Of a stretch of 64,000 nucleotides of DNA, positions 43,866 to 56,299 are shown piece by piece. The notes under the pieces are model-generated. The model ran no database searches and was not told the origin of the DNA. It saw only the letters and a program-made list of their open reading frames with translations. The stretch is from the NCBI GenBank assembly GCA_026075535.2, contig AP026543.1:1984001-2048000 (forward strand), read 5' to 3'. The stretch's first letter is position 1. Each line of letters starts with the position of its first letter. This DNA is from Tricholoma matsutake (taxonomy: Eukaryota; Basidiomycota; Agaricomycetes; Agaricales; Tricholomataceae). The position numbers and the translations under genes are program-made.

Positions 43866-44502
43866 TGGAAGGGAGGCAAGAGTTGTACTGCACAAAGCAG
43901 CATGGACACACGAGTCAAAGCGCGCGTCTATTAATATCAAATGTCAACTGTATATGGCTCAGCAGGTGATTTTGGGTCCGTTTGTCTTATCTGTTGACCC
44001 TGATCTAGATGTTCGTGTAGAACTTGAAATCTTCAGAACTGCGTTGCAAATCCACTGCTATAGCGTCTGATCAAACATTAGCTTCCCCATTGAACGTTGA
44101 AAACGTTGAATTGACGCTCAGGGATCCCGCTATATTCAGAATCAGATTCCACGTGGAACACGGTTTGATGCAAGGTTGATGTTCGAATTCTGCTATGTCT
44201 GTGTAGGTCCGTACTCCCAGGCAGCCGATATCGTGGCTTCTCGAGTGCACAGTAGGACCACTAGATATCGTATGTTGGTCATAAACCTGACAATTTGACT
44301 GTATCACCAAGTTGTACAACTGTCGACTTGTCGTTGTGCAGAATTAATTACATAATTATAGTTGCAAATTAATATTTACTCCTCATGTTCCTGATCATAT
44401 ATCGATCACTTGTCACGATGACAATGAGTTGTACGCAGTCTTCGGGCGTTTACATATCTTGCCTTCTGCTCTTGCTACCTGGAGAGTTGTTTCAAGTTGA
44501 AT
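43866..44502. promoter_or_regulatory. Shared intergenic region of divergent CorA-like pair
   Basis: About 640 bp lie between the two start codons. Both promoters must lie here if the genes are expressed. No long frame or obvious TATA pair was identified. The sequence is not strongly repetitive and shows no large palindrome that would mark the centre of the inverted duplication. Confidence 0.4.
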
Positions 44503-46732
44503 ATGTCCCAGCCTCCCTCTAAACCGCGGAAGAGTCGTCTTCTTTGTCGTCAAATTCCCAAGCCATCGCATCGCCATGCCGCTCCAGCGGGGTGGGTTTT
44601 GCTTGTTCGTTTAGGTGGTCAAGTTTGACCTTCTTTCCAGACCTTGGCCATATGTCGATAGTTTGAGGGATGACCAGGAACATGAAGATGTAATCGATGC
44701 GAAGGAACCAGCCGTTATCGGCTCCTGCGGCCACGTTAACTGCGAGGATTGTATACAGTGGACCGCATATCCACAGTCTCTGTTCCCCAACTGGACCATC
44801 AAACCTGTCAAAAAATGCAGGATATATGAGGTGGTGCAGACCGAAAAGCGCCCGTCGAGAATCTACACGGTCGATGTTATGGAAGACGGGTCATTTAGGA
44901 CTTCTTCAGAGTTTTCAGTGACTTCGGAGACTAAAAGAAATTATTGGAATGAAGAGCTACAATTAGAGGTGGGTGCCTATCCAATGTCCGAGAGTCATCG
45001 ATAATGTCTTCCTTATTTTTCAGCGCAAGCCCGGGATACGCGTACGTGCGATGTTGGTGGACAACATGTCAGGTCCTGTTCTGCAAATGCTTGGGACTAA
45101 GTACGTTGATTTTCTACTGTCCTGCGGGTGGGATGAAAGCACCCAATGTCTATTCAACAGGTATAAGGTGGAACCTTTTTTCTTCAGCTCTAGCATCAAT
45201 TGGATACCAAGTCGATACCAGGTAAGTATTTCTTACCCCGATTCTCCCCTCGCTACCCTGATTTGTTATAACTACAGGAGAATCCTATTGGAACAGGAGA
45301 CCGTGAGTCAACTCGCCTGTGGTGGAGCTCTCTAGTCAATATCCCTCTAGATATCACTGTTACTCTAACCTTCATCCGCATGATGGATGAGGCGAATGCT
45401 AATCCACCTAACGGATCTACGCCCATCAATCAATCAAAGGGATTAACGTCGCGATTGAGATCCGCACTGTCAGCGTTTTCGTGGTTGTCGTATTTCACCA
45501 ACCAAGCACAGGAGCTCGGAGATATTGATGTACTTGCGCCCGTGCACTTGTACTCTAGTGAGACTGGCGATTAAAATTTGCAATTGGCTGATATCATGTT
45601 ACTGCAGATAAAAAAATCATATACCCGGATTTTCTCGGGCTTCATATGGTTCGTGATGTCAAGAGTTCCACAATCATCAGTTACCATCACGATATCGAGG
45701 GGTCTACCACCTCTGCCAATGATCTGTTTACTCGCGTGAAGCTCATCGGTCGCTCAGTATATTGGCAAGTCCGGCATCTTTCCCTTCGACTTGATCATTG
45801 AACGATGACCTTTCATCTAGGCGGTCGATCATGGGCAGATCGAAAGATTCAACTTTTGTCTTCCTTGGCATACTATGGAGCGCCCTCTATGCTTGGGACC
45901 AGGCCCTCGAAGCGTTTCATGCACATTTCTCGTGGCTGGTAAGCAAATCGTCGTGTGCGTTGGTTTACTTATCTCTTTCTTTTCTCGTCGATCGCAGGAA
46001 ATCCACGTCATAAACACCAATGACGTGGCAATTACTTATGAACTACACGTCATGCGGGCGCACCTCCTGCATTATACTTCTCTTTTGAGAGATTTCCGCA
46101 TGAGTGTCAAATTCGTTCGCGATACTCCCAACCCTGCCATGGATTCTGAAGACATTGATGATGCAAGACGAGCATTTGATAAGGAACTGTTGGAGAAAGA
46201 GTGCGGGAATCTCCTCTCGGAGATTAGCAGGCTGGAATTGTATAGGCAAACGCTGGACGACAGAGTTCAGAACGTTCAGAGATTGGTGAGCGCGACTGTT
46301 GGGTTTGTGTCCATTTGTGTTGCTACTCACAAAGTCCAGGTATATACAAGCGTTAACATTGATGACAGTAAGGCCATGAAACGCCTTTCCTACATTAGTA
46401 TGATCTTTCTACCTGCATCGTTCGTCGCAGTAGGTCAGCATGCATAACATAAAAAACCAGTAATGAATCTTGTATTACAGAACGCTTTCGGAATGAACAT
46501 CGTTGAGCTGAATCCTGGCGGTCATTTCTCTCTGTCTCGCTTCTTTGCAGCCAGTGTTCCCCTTACTCTCGTCACTGTTTGGGTAATTGTGGCATTCCAG
46601 AACCGGTTTATCTTACACAATCCTAACGGAGGCATGTGGCGGCGGCTTCTATGGCCCATCGTGGCCTTACACAACCTCACCTCCCGGATGACTCCCAAAA
46701 ATGATAGTCTTATATCCCTTCACAGTCAGTGA
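44503..46732 (+). CDS. CorA-like membrane transporter, gene B (10 exons, intact)
   Basis: Exons 44503-44591, 44641-44968, 45024-45100, 45161-45221, 45278-45557, 45608-45764, 45821-45938, 45998-46285, 46340-46429 and 46481-46732 give one uninterrupted frame of 580 codons including stop (579 aa). The N-terminal cytosolic part contains SCGHVNCEDCIQW and FFFSSSINWIPSRYQ. A helical region (about 400-465) precedes membrane helix 1 (SYISMIFLPASFVA). GMN is at residues 500-502, and helix 2 (SVPLTLVTVWVIVAF) is followed by a basic C-terminus. This is the fungal CorA-like layout. Intron 6 (45765-45820) begins GCAAGT, a GC-AG intron, where paralogue A has GT. The clean frame suggests a working gene. The substrate is unknown. 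Confidence 0.85.
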
Positions 46733-48183
46733 GCTGAACGTCCCAAATCAGGTTAGGTTAGCAGGACGTCAACTTTCTGGACGTGATCATTGGTGCCGCG
46801 ATACAAAGTCCTGATAGTTCTCGGACAACGTGCAACTGGTTGCTATTGTATTTTGGAAAATCGGCTGTGGCACTGGTACACATAATATGTAATACTTACA
46901 TACTGCCGACGTTCGCGACCAATTTATCCATTGACTACGGTTTACTGCAGGATTCTGTTATCCATTACTATCATTGCTTGGGTGTTGCAATTTTTTTTGT
47001 GCCTCTACAACGGCCACATCAAATCTCTTAATGTAAGAGGATGAAATTCAGCTCGTAACGTCAGCTTCGAGGCCCTGTTGTCAGTATATTTCTACGTCCT
47101 GTCGATGTAAAGAGAGACGGCAGACAAGAAAGTCACAACACCTGCAATAAGACCCTTTGGAAAACAGATCACATGATCTTCATAGTAGACTCTAGAGATC
47201 CACCGATCTTATCTATAGTTATAGATATATTTGGAAGATTGTCTAGTAGCTGTTGGAATGCAATCTGTAAGCTCGGGTTAGGGTTAACCAAGGCAAATTT
47301 TTACACAGCCACTTTCCATTAGATCCTACATTACCGCAATTGAGTCATGAGAACAACATCCACTCATAATTTTTTTTAAGTAGCCATCTGGGACCCCCCC
47401 TCCCCGTCCTTCTATATATGGTAGTTTCCCATCACATGTTGGCCTATTTTGGGTAACTCCCCAGATCAACATCATTAACCAGCCTGTCACACGCAAGTCA
47501 ATGAGTGGACGAGGTTGTTTTGCAACCTGTGTGACCAACTCCCTCAGTCATTACACCTCCTATACACCTTCAGTGTCTGCTACCTTGTGCACTGAAGGCT
47601 CTTCTGTGATTTTCCCATTTTTCCTCTCTTATCAGCTGGGTATTTACACTTGATTTACTAGTAGTACACCAGTGCACCTATTACTTATTTGGTAATCTCA
47701 CAAAGGTGAGACAACCCCAATCAGATATTTTTGTTTGGCCTTGGTGAGCTCACAAGGCAAACAGATCATGTGTCAGACTACCGCAACTGCAAACCATAAC
47801 AAGAAACCTAAGAAAACTAAATGTAGAAAACCAATGACAGGGGGCAGCATCACACAACTTGCAAACCCAAATTCCAACAATTTAAATACTTTGAAAGAAT
47901 TGATGGTATTTCCAGTACAATGATGCCAATGCATTATTATAATATACTAGGGAAGGTCAGGAACAACACTGAGTGTGGGCTGGAGTCACAAGAACACCAC
48001 TGTTTTCAGGGTGAAACTTTCAAGTGGAAAGCAACTGCTTGTTTATGCATCAATGGGAACCATCATGTGATCTGTCCTGAGGGTCCTACTGCTTGAGACC
48101 TGTGGCACCAGGGCTTTGTATGGCCGTGTTAGGGCAACACCCACTATCTGCTAGCTAAGACCATGTGGGTTCTCTCTACAAGA
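46733..48183. other. Intergenic, no gene recognised
   Basis: Contains 3' flank of gene B, C-runs and short frames (46783-47031, 47735-47923) without motifs. No repeat matching elsewhere in the window was noticed except general AT-rich sequence. Confidence 0.4.
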
Positions 48184-48528
48184 AGGGGGTGGGATCCATG
48201 CTCGTGATGGGGGAATTGATGGTTTTGATGCGAGGGGTTATAAATAGATGAGTTGGTTGAGAAAGGCCTTTCACACCGAAAGCGTAGGTGGAATACCTAA
48301 GAGAACACAACTGGGGTCCCCTAGGCATATATTTAGGGTTTATATACTATGTTACATATATTGTACATTGTTGTTACCGATGCACTCGTACATGCACGTA
48401 CATATTGATGTGTGCGAAATAAAATTCTCACGCTATCAAAGTGTAGTGTCATTTGGCGTCATGTAGCATAATTCGACATAATAAAATAAAAATGAAATTT
48501 TATTAGGTAATGGGGTGGTTTCCTAACA
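48184..48528 (-). repeat. LTR (3' in element orientation)
   Basis: On the minus strand it begins TGTTAGGAAACC and runs to GGATCCCACCCCC. It matches 53009-53353 with no indel. A TATA-like TTTATAACCCC is at about 48245 (minus). Confidence 0.85.
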
Positions 48529-48539
48529 TTACCCCCCTT

Positions 48540-51500
48540 TTATGCCTCGACTTCCAGGCAAGAAAATATTACGTCTGTCCCCTCTGTGAAATTTTGGTAA
48601 GGCCGGAATTTCATCCCCTCATACACCATTCTCGCAATGCGACGCGGAGCATTTGGATTACATTTAAAGAATTGGGTGATCGTGTTACGCGCTCGCTTAC
48701 AATTCTCTTCGGGTTCCCATGAATTATTTTTGTCAGTATAGTTTTTCCACTTTATTAAGAACTCCAATTTGTTCCGTTGAAGACGTGAGTCTAGAATTTC
48801 TTCAACTATGTATTCTGAAGCACCTTCTACTATTATCGGAGGTTGCGGAGTAGTTTGTTGGCCAGGAATAGTGGGCGGGCGGTAAGGGCGTAGGCGGGAT
48901 ACATTAATCTCGGGATCAATCTTGAATGATTGGGGTAATTTTAGCACTACCGCATTAGGTGAGATCACTTTAGAGATCGCATATGGGCCAACTTGTTTCT
49001 CTGTAAGTTTCCTCGAAGGTGGTGGAATATTCAGGTCCTTGGTACTTAGCCACACCAAGTCACCAACTTTGTACTCTGGAGTGCATGCTCGAGTATGATC
49101 TGTGTGTCGCATCATGTCATCACATGCTTTCTTCAATGCCACCTCTGCTTCTTCTTGTACCTTTTACATCTTAGATACAAAGTCTTCTACCGACTGTACT
49201 TTGACTTCCCTTCTGGGTTCTACTCCCATGTGAGGATGATATCCATAATTTGCGAAAAAGGGTGACATATGAGTAGCCAAATGGAATTTGTTATTGTGGG
49301 AAAATTCAGCAATTGCCAGCCATTCAGGCCAGTCGGTTTGTCGGTAGTTGACAAACATATGTAGGTACTGCTCCAACTCCTGGTTCATTCTTTCTGTCTG
49401 CCCATCAGTCTGTGGGTGATATGCCATAGATAATTTAGTTTGAATTCCCAATATGTTGTTCAGCTCTTGCATAAATGCAGAAGCAAATTGTGGTCCGCAA
49501 TCAGAGATAACGGTATCGGGTAACCCATGTAACCGCTATACCTGATTTAGATAGAGGCATGCCAAGCCTAATGATGAGGTTTCTGTAGTAGTAGGAATAA
49601 TATGGACCTCCTTTGTGAAGCGGTCGCATACTACAAATATTGCATCATACCCTTGAGCCTCAGGTAATCTGGTAATAAAATCCACAGATATATCTCGCCA
49701 CAGCGCTTTAGGTATAGGGTTCGGCATTAATTTTCCTGCAGGTTTTTCTGGAAATTTCTTCCCCCTCATGCACGTATCACATCCATCCACATACCCCAAC
49801 ACATACTTCAAAATTCTGGGCCACCAATAATTTCTCATTACTAATTCCAACGTCTTCCATCTTCCTGGGTGTCCAGCAGTCGGCATATTATGATGTAACC
49901 AGACGATCTCCCTTCACAAATCCTGATCCTTCAGTACATACACTTTTCCTTGAAACAACACCAACCCTTGTTCCTCAGCCCATTCATCTCCTTTGATATT
50001 ACTTTTCTTCTCTCCCTTCAGAGCTTTCATGGCTTCCACTACTTCATTGTCCATTTCCAAACATTGTCTAATTTTAGACAACATTTCCGTTTCTGAGCTA
50101 TCTATTAATAGATGCCCTTGACACATAGTGCAAATGCGAAAGTATTCAGGTTTGAGTAAGGCAATATTCTTATTGTCCTCCTCCACCCCCCTTTTATGAT
50201 CAATACGTCTGGATAATGCATCTGCTTTCCTCATTAAGCTTCCCACTTTGTGGACCAAGTGAAGATTGAAATGCGATAGGAATAGTGCCCAATGCGCTTG
50301 CCAGCGATTAAGCTTTTTAGTGGACATGAAGTATTGCAGATTTTGATGATCCATCCCTCCAAATAATGCCTCCACGCCTCCAATGCTCATATTATCCCCA
50401 ACATCTCTTTGTCATGCACATCATAATTCCTCTCCACATCATTCAACCCTTGGGACAAATATGCACAAGGATGCCATTTGTCATCTTCACACAGCATTGA
50501 TAATACTGCTCCAGTAGCAAAATTGGATGCATCTGATTCCACTCGTAAAGGGCATGTGAAATCCACTGGGGCTAATATTGGTCCCTCCACAAACTTCCTC
50601 TTCAACTCCTCAAACACTGTCTGCTGCTGCTCTCCCCACCTCCACACTACTCCTTTTCGCATAAGGTTATGTAAGGGTGCAGCAATTTTAGAAAAATTGT
50701 GCACAAAGTGACGATAATAATTTGCGAGTCCCAAGAAGGCTTGAACCTCCTTGACACGGGTGGGCGCAGGCCAATCTGTGATTGCCTGTACCTTGATCGG
50801 ATCCATTTTGATCCCGTCAGGGCCGATCAATAATCCTAGGAACTCAATCTCGCTTGCCCCAAACACACACTTCTCTGGTTTCAAAAATAGATCATTCTCC
50901 ACTAACCTCCATAGCACCTCCTGCACTATTGCCTCATGATTTTCTTCATCCTCCATGAATATCAGAATGTCATCAATAAATATTATTACCACGCCTTTGT
51001 CTATTACGTCCTTGAAAATGTCGTTCATCATATTTTGAAAGGTCGGGGGACTATTAGTCATCCCAAAAAACATGACAAGCGGCTCAAAGGATCTTCGACG
51101 TGTGGCAAATGCAGCCTTCCACTCATCTCCTTTCTTTATCTGTACATTGTTGTATCCCCATTGTAAATCCAATTTTGTAAAGACCTTGGCTTTTCCCACC
51201 TTGTCAATTATTTCTGAGATCAATGGCAGGGGGTATGCATTCTTCACTGTCCACTCATTCAGATACCTATAATCTGTACACATCCTCTTCCTTTGGTCTT
51301 TCTTTGGCATGAAGAATATTGGTGACGTCTGCCGTGATTTCGAAGGTCGTATGTATCCTTTGTGCAATTGCTCCTTCAGGAATGCATCCACTTCTTCTTG
51401 TTCCATCGGAGATAACAGATATACCTTCAACTTCTTTGGCACAAACCCTGGCTTCATCTCGATCGCATGATCCCATGGCTTCCACACTGGCATTCACTCA

Positions 51501-51895
51501 GACTCCTTCTTCTGGAACACTGACAGATATTCATGATACACTTTTGGCACCCATTCCTCCACTGGCTTCTCCACCTTCACAATATTCTTGTCCCATGACT
51601 GTCCTCCACAAATTGCTCTAAAGGTTTGCTTCTGCTCTTCTTTCTCAATCATGACCGGAACTTCCTCATTTGGCATTTCCTCATCCTCCACTTCCTCCAT
51701 CATAACAGAATACTTTCTCGGATGTTCTTTCTCTTTCTTTTTCCTTTTTTCCTTCTTCATCTTCCTCCCATACACATTACATTCCTTAGGACAACGAGTC
51801 ATTTGTACTTTCCCAGTTTTCCAATCAATTTCGGGATTATGCTTCCGTAACCATGGACATCCTATTATTAGATTGGTTTTCCCAAGATTGCACAC
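48540..51895 (-). pseudogene. Pol remains: protease tail, RT, RNase H, integrase, chromodomain
   Basis: Frame 51895-51494 is the protease-to-RT linker. 51493-50387 holds RT (LPLISEIIDKVG, KLDLQWGYN, MFFGMTNSPPTFQ, active site FIDD) and most of RNase H (ESDASNFATG, HDKEML). 50390-49914 continues RNase H (MDHQNLQYF, KADALSRR). 49886-49536 is the integrase zinc-finger region (GHPGRW, CDTC). 49472-49164 has AYHPQTDGQTER. 49142-48540 is the GPY and chromodomain part (EYIVEEILDSRL, LEFLIKWKNY). Stops between frames include TGA codons before MPVWKP and after KDQDL that fit CGA to TGA. DCGPQF in place of the usual DRGPQF fits an Arg-to-Cys change. Confidence 0.85.
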
Positions 51896-51907
51896 TTCGA
51901 ATACTGC

Positions 51908-53008
51908 TCACTCCTGATGCTCCTGATACTTTAGGACCATAGTCACCTCCTTGATAGTTCCTCCATGATTGACTGTTCTGTCAATATTGTACACCATTAT
52001 AGGTTGCACCAGCTTGTGTGTGTTAATACCATTTCTGGTAATTAAGGACTGATTAATAAATAATCCTGTAGCACCACTATCAAGCAATGCTTCCACATCA
52101 ATTGCTGCATGCATATCCACTGTCTTCAGTCCCACAGTCAAGGTGATTTCGGGTTCTATTCGCACAGAGCGAATAAAGAATTTAGGGGTTTTGGAAATGA
52201 CATGTGACAATTTTCTTTGTCACGTGATTGACAACAGTTGTACTCCTCCTCGATTTCTTTTTCTGGTTTGCTCTGGGTTTCCTTGGATACTAATACATTG
52301 TAACGATTCTGGGTCACCAATGGGGAAACCTTCACTGGGACTCTTCCACAAAATTCTTCTGCCTGCCTTCCTCCAGCTTCACTTCCTCAATTATAGCTTC
52401 GCTAATCTTTCTTTTCTGCCTACAATTCCTAGAAATGTGTCCTAACTGCCCACAGTTAAAACATTTAAGTGGGGCTTGTCTCCCTGCTTGATCAACCTCC
52501 ATTGCCTCTGCTGGTGCTGCTGACTCCGTAACTATAGGTGTCACTGCCATGGCCGGTGGGTGTTCCCTCGGAGCTTGCACCTGAGGTGCCTTTCCTTTCT
52601 CAGACTTTCCTCCTGATGGCTTTCCAAATTTACTACTTCTGTACATCAACTTTGACTCCGCCTGTTCCTGCCGATATTGCTGGTCAAGGCGCATTGCCCA
52701 ATTATACCACTCATCCAACTTCTCTGGCATAGAAGGTAGTCAGTAGATAGACTTGAATAAATAAAGAGGGATTTAATCCTGCTTTCAAAAACTCTACCAA
52801 CACGGCTTCTCCCATGTCCGTTTGCAAAGCTTCTGCTTTGAACTGCAAAATAAATTCATCTGCCGTTAGGGAACCTTGGCGCATGGTTTTTAATTTAGCA
52901 TTGGCTGTTGCCTTTGGATTAGGGTCTCCAAACTGTGCCTCCAACCTCTCCAGAAATTCTTTGAAGGTTGCAAATGGTTTATTTCCCGCAGCAATTTGAT
53001 TAATAGCC
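51908..53008 (-). pseudogene. Gag C-terminal half and aspartic protease remains
   Basis: 53008-52720 has FATFKEFLERLEAQFGDPNP and LKTMRQGSLTADEFILQFK, the later half of a Ty3-type Gag. 52730-52332 carries a CCHC zinc knuckle (CFNCGQLGHISRNC). 52210-51908 carries the protease motif ALLDSGATGLFI. Frames are separated by stops. The N-terminal half of Gag is missing at the LTR junction. Confidence 0.8.
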
Positions 53009-53353
53009 AGGGGGCGGGATCCGCGCTCGTGATGGGGGAATTGATGGTTTTGATGCGAGGGGTTATTAATAGGTGAGTTTGTTGAGATAGGCCTTTCACA
53101 CTGAAAACATAGGTGGAATACCTAAGAGAACACAACTGGGGTCCCCTAGGCATATATTTAGGGTTTATATACTATGTTACATATATTGTACATTGTTGTT
53201 ACCGACACACTCATACATGCGCATACATATTGATGCGTGCGAAATAAAATTCTCACGCTATCAAAGTGTAGTGTCATTTGGCGGCATGTAGCGTAATTCG
53301 ACATAATAAAATAAAAATGAAATTTTATTAGGTAATGGGGTGGTTTCCTAACA
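53009..53353 (-). repeat. LTR (5' in element orientation)
   Basis: Identical length to the other LTR. On the minus strand it ends CCCGCCCCC and the next bases are already gag-like coding sequence (NQIAAGNKPFATF). Confidence 0.85.
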
Positions 53354-53700
53354 GGCTGCACTTGTAATATCTGAGTTTGAGTTCAATGTAAAATATTATT
53401 TGATGACACATTGCAAATAAGATTTTCCAAGGTTCAGGGGAAGATTCTGGGAAACTGTCAGGTGCAACACATGATGCTCATCACATAACAGGTGCGTCGC
53501 AATGCTTCAAAGTGGAAAGCAAAAAACACGATCAGAATCTTTGGAGTGTGCCCCGTTAGTCCCACAAATGGACAGAAAGTCTGAAGGGGGAAAGACGAGA
53601 CTACACCATGAAGGAGCCCAGCTCACAACAGGCGAGTCTCTTCAGACTAGGCACCCCCAAAACCAGAGCTGGGCGAGGGAACAGATATAATATTTCACAA
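53354..53700. other. Flank between Gypsy LTR and YR retroelement
   Basis: No gene seen. This is probably the 3' non-coding end of the tyrosine-recombinase element or its target DNA. The boundary could not be set. Confidence 0.3.
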
Positions 53701-53768
53701 TGCAAGCTACAGACATTTGGAGTATTGAGAGTAACAGTAAATGAGAGATGCCGCAAGTACTAGTAGCA

Positions 53769-54930
53769 CTAATGGGATGACGTAGGAAGACGATGATAGT
53801 GGGCATATGTGTCCATGGTGGCTTCTAAGCCGTGAGCACAATGGGAATTAGCAGCATTCGAGATGAATAGAGGGAGAATAGATTCAATATGGCACCAATA
53901 CTCCAGGAAGGCATGGGACAGCCAGTGTCCCTGTGTCACCATGATGTTGGGGTCAGTACCCTGCAGAAAGAGCTCTGTGGCACCACCTATGCAGAAGGCA
54001 TGCCCTGGCATCTGAGGAAAGCCAGTGGCAACCCACACCATGTTACAACGATCAATGAACCAGGGCTTTTTCATGGGTGCCCAACCCCCATCTGCGGTCT
54101 CAAAAGTGAAGAGAGGTGCGGTGTTGGGGACAAGAGAATTGGTGGAGAGATGATGTCTGAGAGCCAACAGTGGACAAGTAACATGGATACAAGCTGTGAC
54201 TGAAATGTCAGCACCTACTGCTGCAGTGGTTTTTGTCCACGGAATGTGAAAAGTGGCATGTTCCGTACCATTGTGGACTCAGGAGGTACGGATGGGGAGC
54301 ACATCCCGAGACATGTGTTTTGCTGGATTGAAGAGGTTCTGACTAGGGATGAGGAGCTTGCCCAAGCTGCAGGTTAGATGAGTAAATAGTAAGAGATGAG
54401 GAAAGAGGGTGGACTCACCAACAGCACGACCAGAAGGCGACGGATGCCACAGCCCACACTGCCACATCAAATGCATTGGATAAATCAAGGCCCGACTTCA
54501 AGGCAACCAGTGCCTCAATGGTCACGGGAGGGCGCTTTGCCTGCTTGGAGCTGGGAGGGACAAGCTTCATGAATCCATGACGAACATGGTGAAGCATGTC
54601 CAAACTGTGCCATGCTGCACCATTGACAATGTGCCAATATTGGAGGCCCGCCACCCAATTGTTGAGTGCACTTTCTGAAGTGGAACCAGCTGCAGAAGCA
54701 GAGAATGCAGAAAGTAAGATTTCCAATGCTGGCATGCAACTGAGTTCTGGAATGGAGTGTGCATTGCAGTATTGAGTAAAACAGAGAAGACCTGCACCAT
54801 AATTGCTATGGGTGTTCTCATCGAGAGAAAAAAGCATGACTTGGAACAATCTAAGGATGGACGAGGGTGGAAGCTCTGCTTCCAGGGTGGTTTGAAATCT
54901 GTCGGAGTGGGAAGTCATCCAGCAAAGCAC
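53769..54930 (-). pseudogene. Tyrosine recombinase, decayed
   Basis: 54930-54415 holds the N-terminal core-binding part (LPPSSILRLFQVMLFSLDENTHSNYGAGL..., VAGLQYWHIVNGAAW, KRPPVTIEALVALKSGLDLSNAFD...AFWSCCW). 54167-53769 holds the catalytic part with GHAFCIGGATELFLQG and FLEYW. The usual HxxR box reads HAFC and the tyrosine context reads EYWCHIE, where relatives have Arg; both fit CGC/CGT to TGC/TGT. The gap between frames contains stops and possibly an intron. The enzyme would integrate circular cDNA by recombination. Confidence 0.75.
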
Positions 54931-55461
54931 ACGTTTGCTAGCGAGAACATTTGGTCAGTGAGAGGAGGGAACAATGTGAGCATCCTTGCACATTTGTGGT
55001 GTACATACACAGCCATCGACAGGTAGGGACACCGCATGTCGAACATCAAGAGGAGGTGCATTGACATAGAAAGCGGCAGCCTGTGCCGATACATCCATGC
55101 CCTTGAGAAATGTAGTAAGACGATCAGAATGTGACATAGGAGATGAAGGGAGTGAGAGGGGAAGGGATGGGGATGGGGAGAGAGAATATTTGTGAAGATG
55201 GAGGGAGGAAACCACGGGAGATAGGATCTGCAAGGTTGTCAATGGTATTTACATAAATGAGTGTAGTGGAGATGCCCACATCATTGTATACTTCATCAGA
55301 GTGGCAAATCGAGAGATTCATCATGAAGTTGGAGCATCTGCCCTTTGAGAAGGCACCAATAATGCTCTCATGGCCAGGATAGCAAGTTCAACAGCAACTC
55401 CTTCAAGCCATCCAATGTCCCTGCTTGGACCTCTCCATCCGTTGAGTAACTGCCATGCGGC

Positions 55462-55971
55462 CTATTGAGTACCCCAGAGGAGTCCGATGCCCCATTCTGT
55501 GGACACGTCCACCCAGATATTATAATCACATGTAGGACCACCTAGAGCAAGAGATCGTGGAGCGTGATTCTGTGAAAGGAGTGTGGACCACCACCGGAGG
55601 TCTGTGAGGGTGGAAGAGGTGATCCAGCGGGGAATGTAGTCATTAAGGAAAGAGGTGAGCCATTTGTACAGGTTTGGCATGTAGGATCGTCCCCGCCGAT
55701 ACACAAAGGTGATATGGGAGAGTGTACCAATGATGCTCTCAGCATGTCCTTTGAGTACCTGTGTATGCTTGCATACCAAGATGAATAGAGACAGTTTGCA
55801 TAGATATTGTTCATGCTTGAGTTTGGGAAGAGAGACGGATTTGCTGGGGATGTCCCAGTGGAAGCCCAAGTACTTGAACGTGTCAGAGAACTCCTGACCC
55901 TTGGTTTTGTGCCACAGAATTCCCAGTGGAGCTATTAATGATTTGATGGAGACAAGATTGTAGTCATACAT
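55462..55971 (-). pseudogene. RT connection/RNase H of the YR retrotransposon
   Basis: Contains KYLGFHWDIPSKSVSLPKLKH, typical of the RT thumb of DIRS-like elements. SIIGTLSHITFVYRRGRSYMPNLYKWL follows, then the RNase H start NIWVDVSTEWGIGLLW with its first catalytic Asp. The remaining RNase H part continues in other frames to about 55300 and is degraded. Confidence 0.7.
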
Positions 55972-56019
55972 ATATTTGATGCCATCACTGATGCCGTGAA
56001 GAAGGCCATCAGTCTTGGG

Positions 56020-56298
56020 AAAGCGGAAGACATTGAAATCGTCGACCTACTTGACTGCTGGAGAGACACCATGGTGCTCCCAGATGTCGACAGCAGCGTC
56101 AGCTACTTCACCCTGGAGACTGGAGGCAGATGTGAGGCCAAACGGGACATTGTGATCCATGTAAAAGACCCCATCAAAAAGTACAATGAGGTACCATTTG
56201 TGATCGGGTTTGACGGGGATTGTGCAATAGGCACTTTCCATGTCCAACGTGGCAGCCTGGGTACCTGGAGGGGCAGTGGCCACCTGAGGAAGATTCAA
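56020..56298 (-). pseudogene. RT palm of the YR retrotransposon
   Basis: The frame includes PPGTQAATLDMESAYCTIPVKPDHKWYLIVLFDGVFYMDHNVPFGLTSAS, cut here into recognisable pieces: LDMESAY is RT motif A and VPFGLTSAS motif B. A VDDF motif C follows at about 56047-56036 after AVK. An intron-like boundary (CCTCAG acceptor at about 56290) precedes it, separating it from the upstream part now beyond the chromovirus. Confidence 0.7.
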
Positions 56299-56299
56299 G

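Larger units (their letters stand above)
48184..53353 (-). mobile_element. Old Ty3/Gypsy chromovirus, LTR to LTR, decayed
   Basis: LTRs of 345 bp (48184-48528 and 53009-53353) bracket minus-strand gag-pol remains in the order Gag zinc knuckle, protease, RT, RNase H, integrase, chromodomain. The LTRs differ at about 18 positions (roughly 5%), most of them transitions, many at CpG. The flanks caaga and ggctg do not form a target duplication. The right LTR joins directly to mid-gag coding sequence, so leader, primer-binding site and Gag N-terminus are absent. Confidence 0.85.

Noticed and set aside
48180..53360. Target duplication around the old Gypsy element
   Set aside because: The 5 bp on each side (caaga, ggctg) differ and shifting did not help, so the boundaries may have been rearranged.
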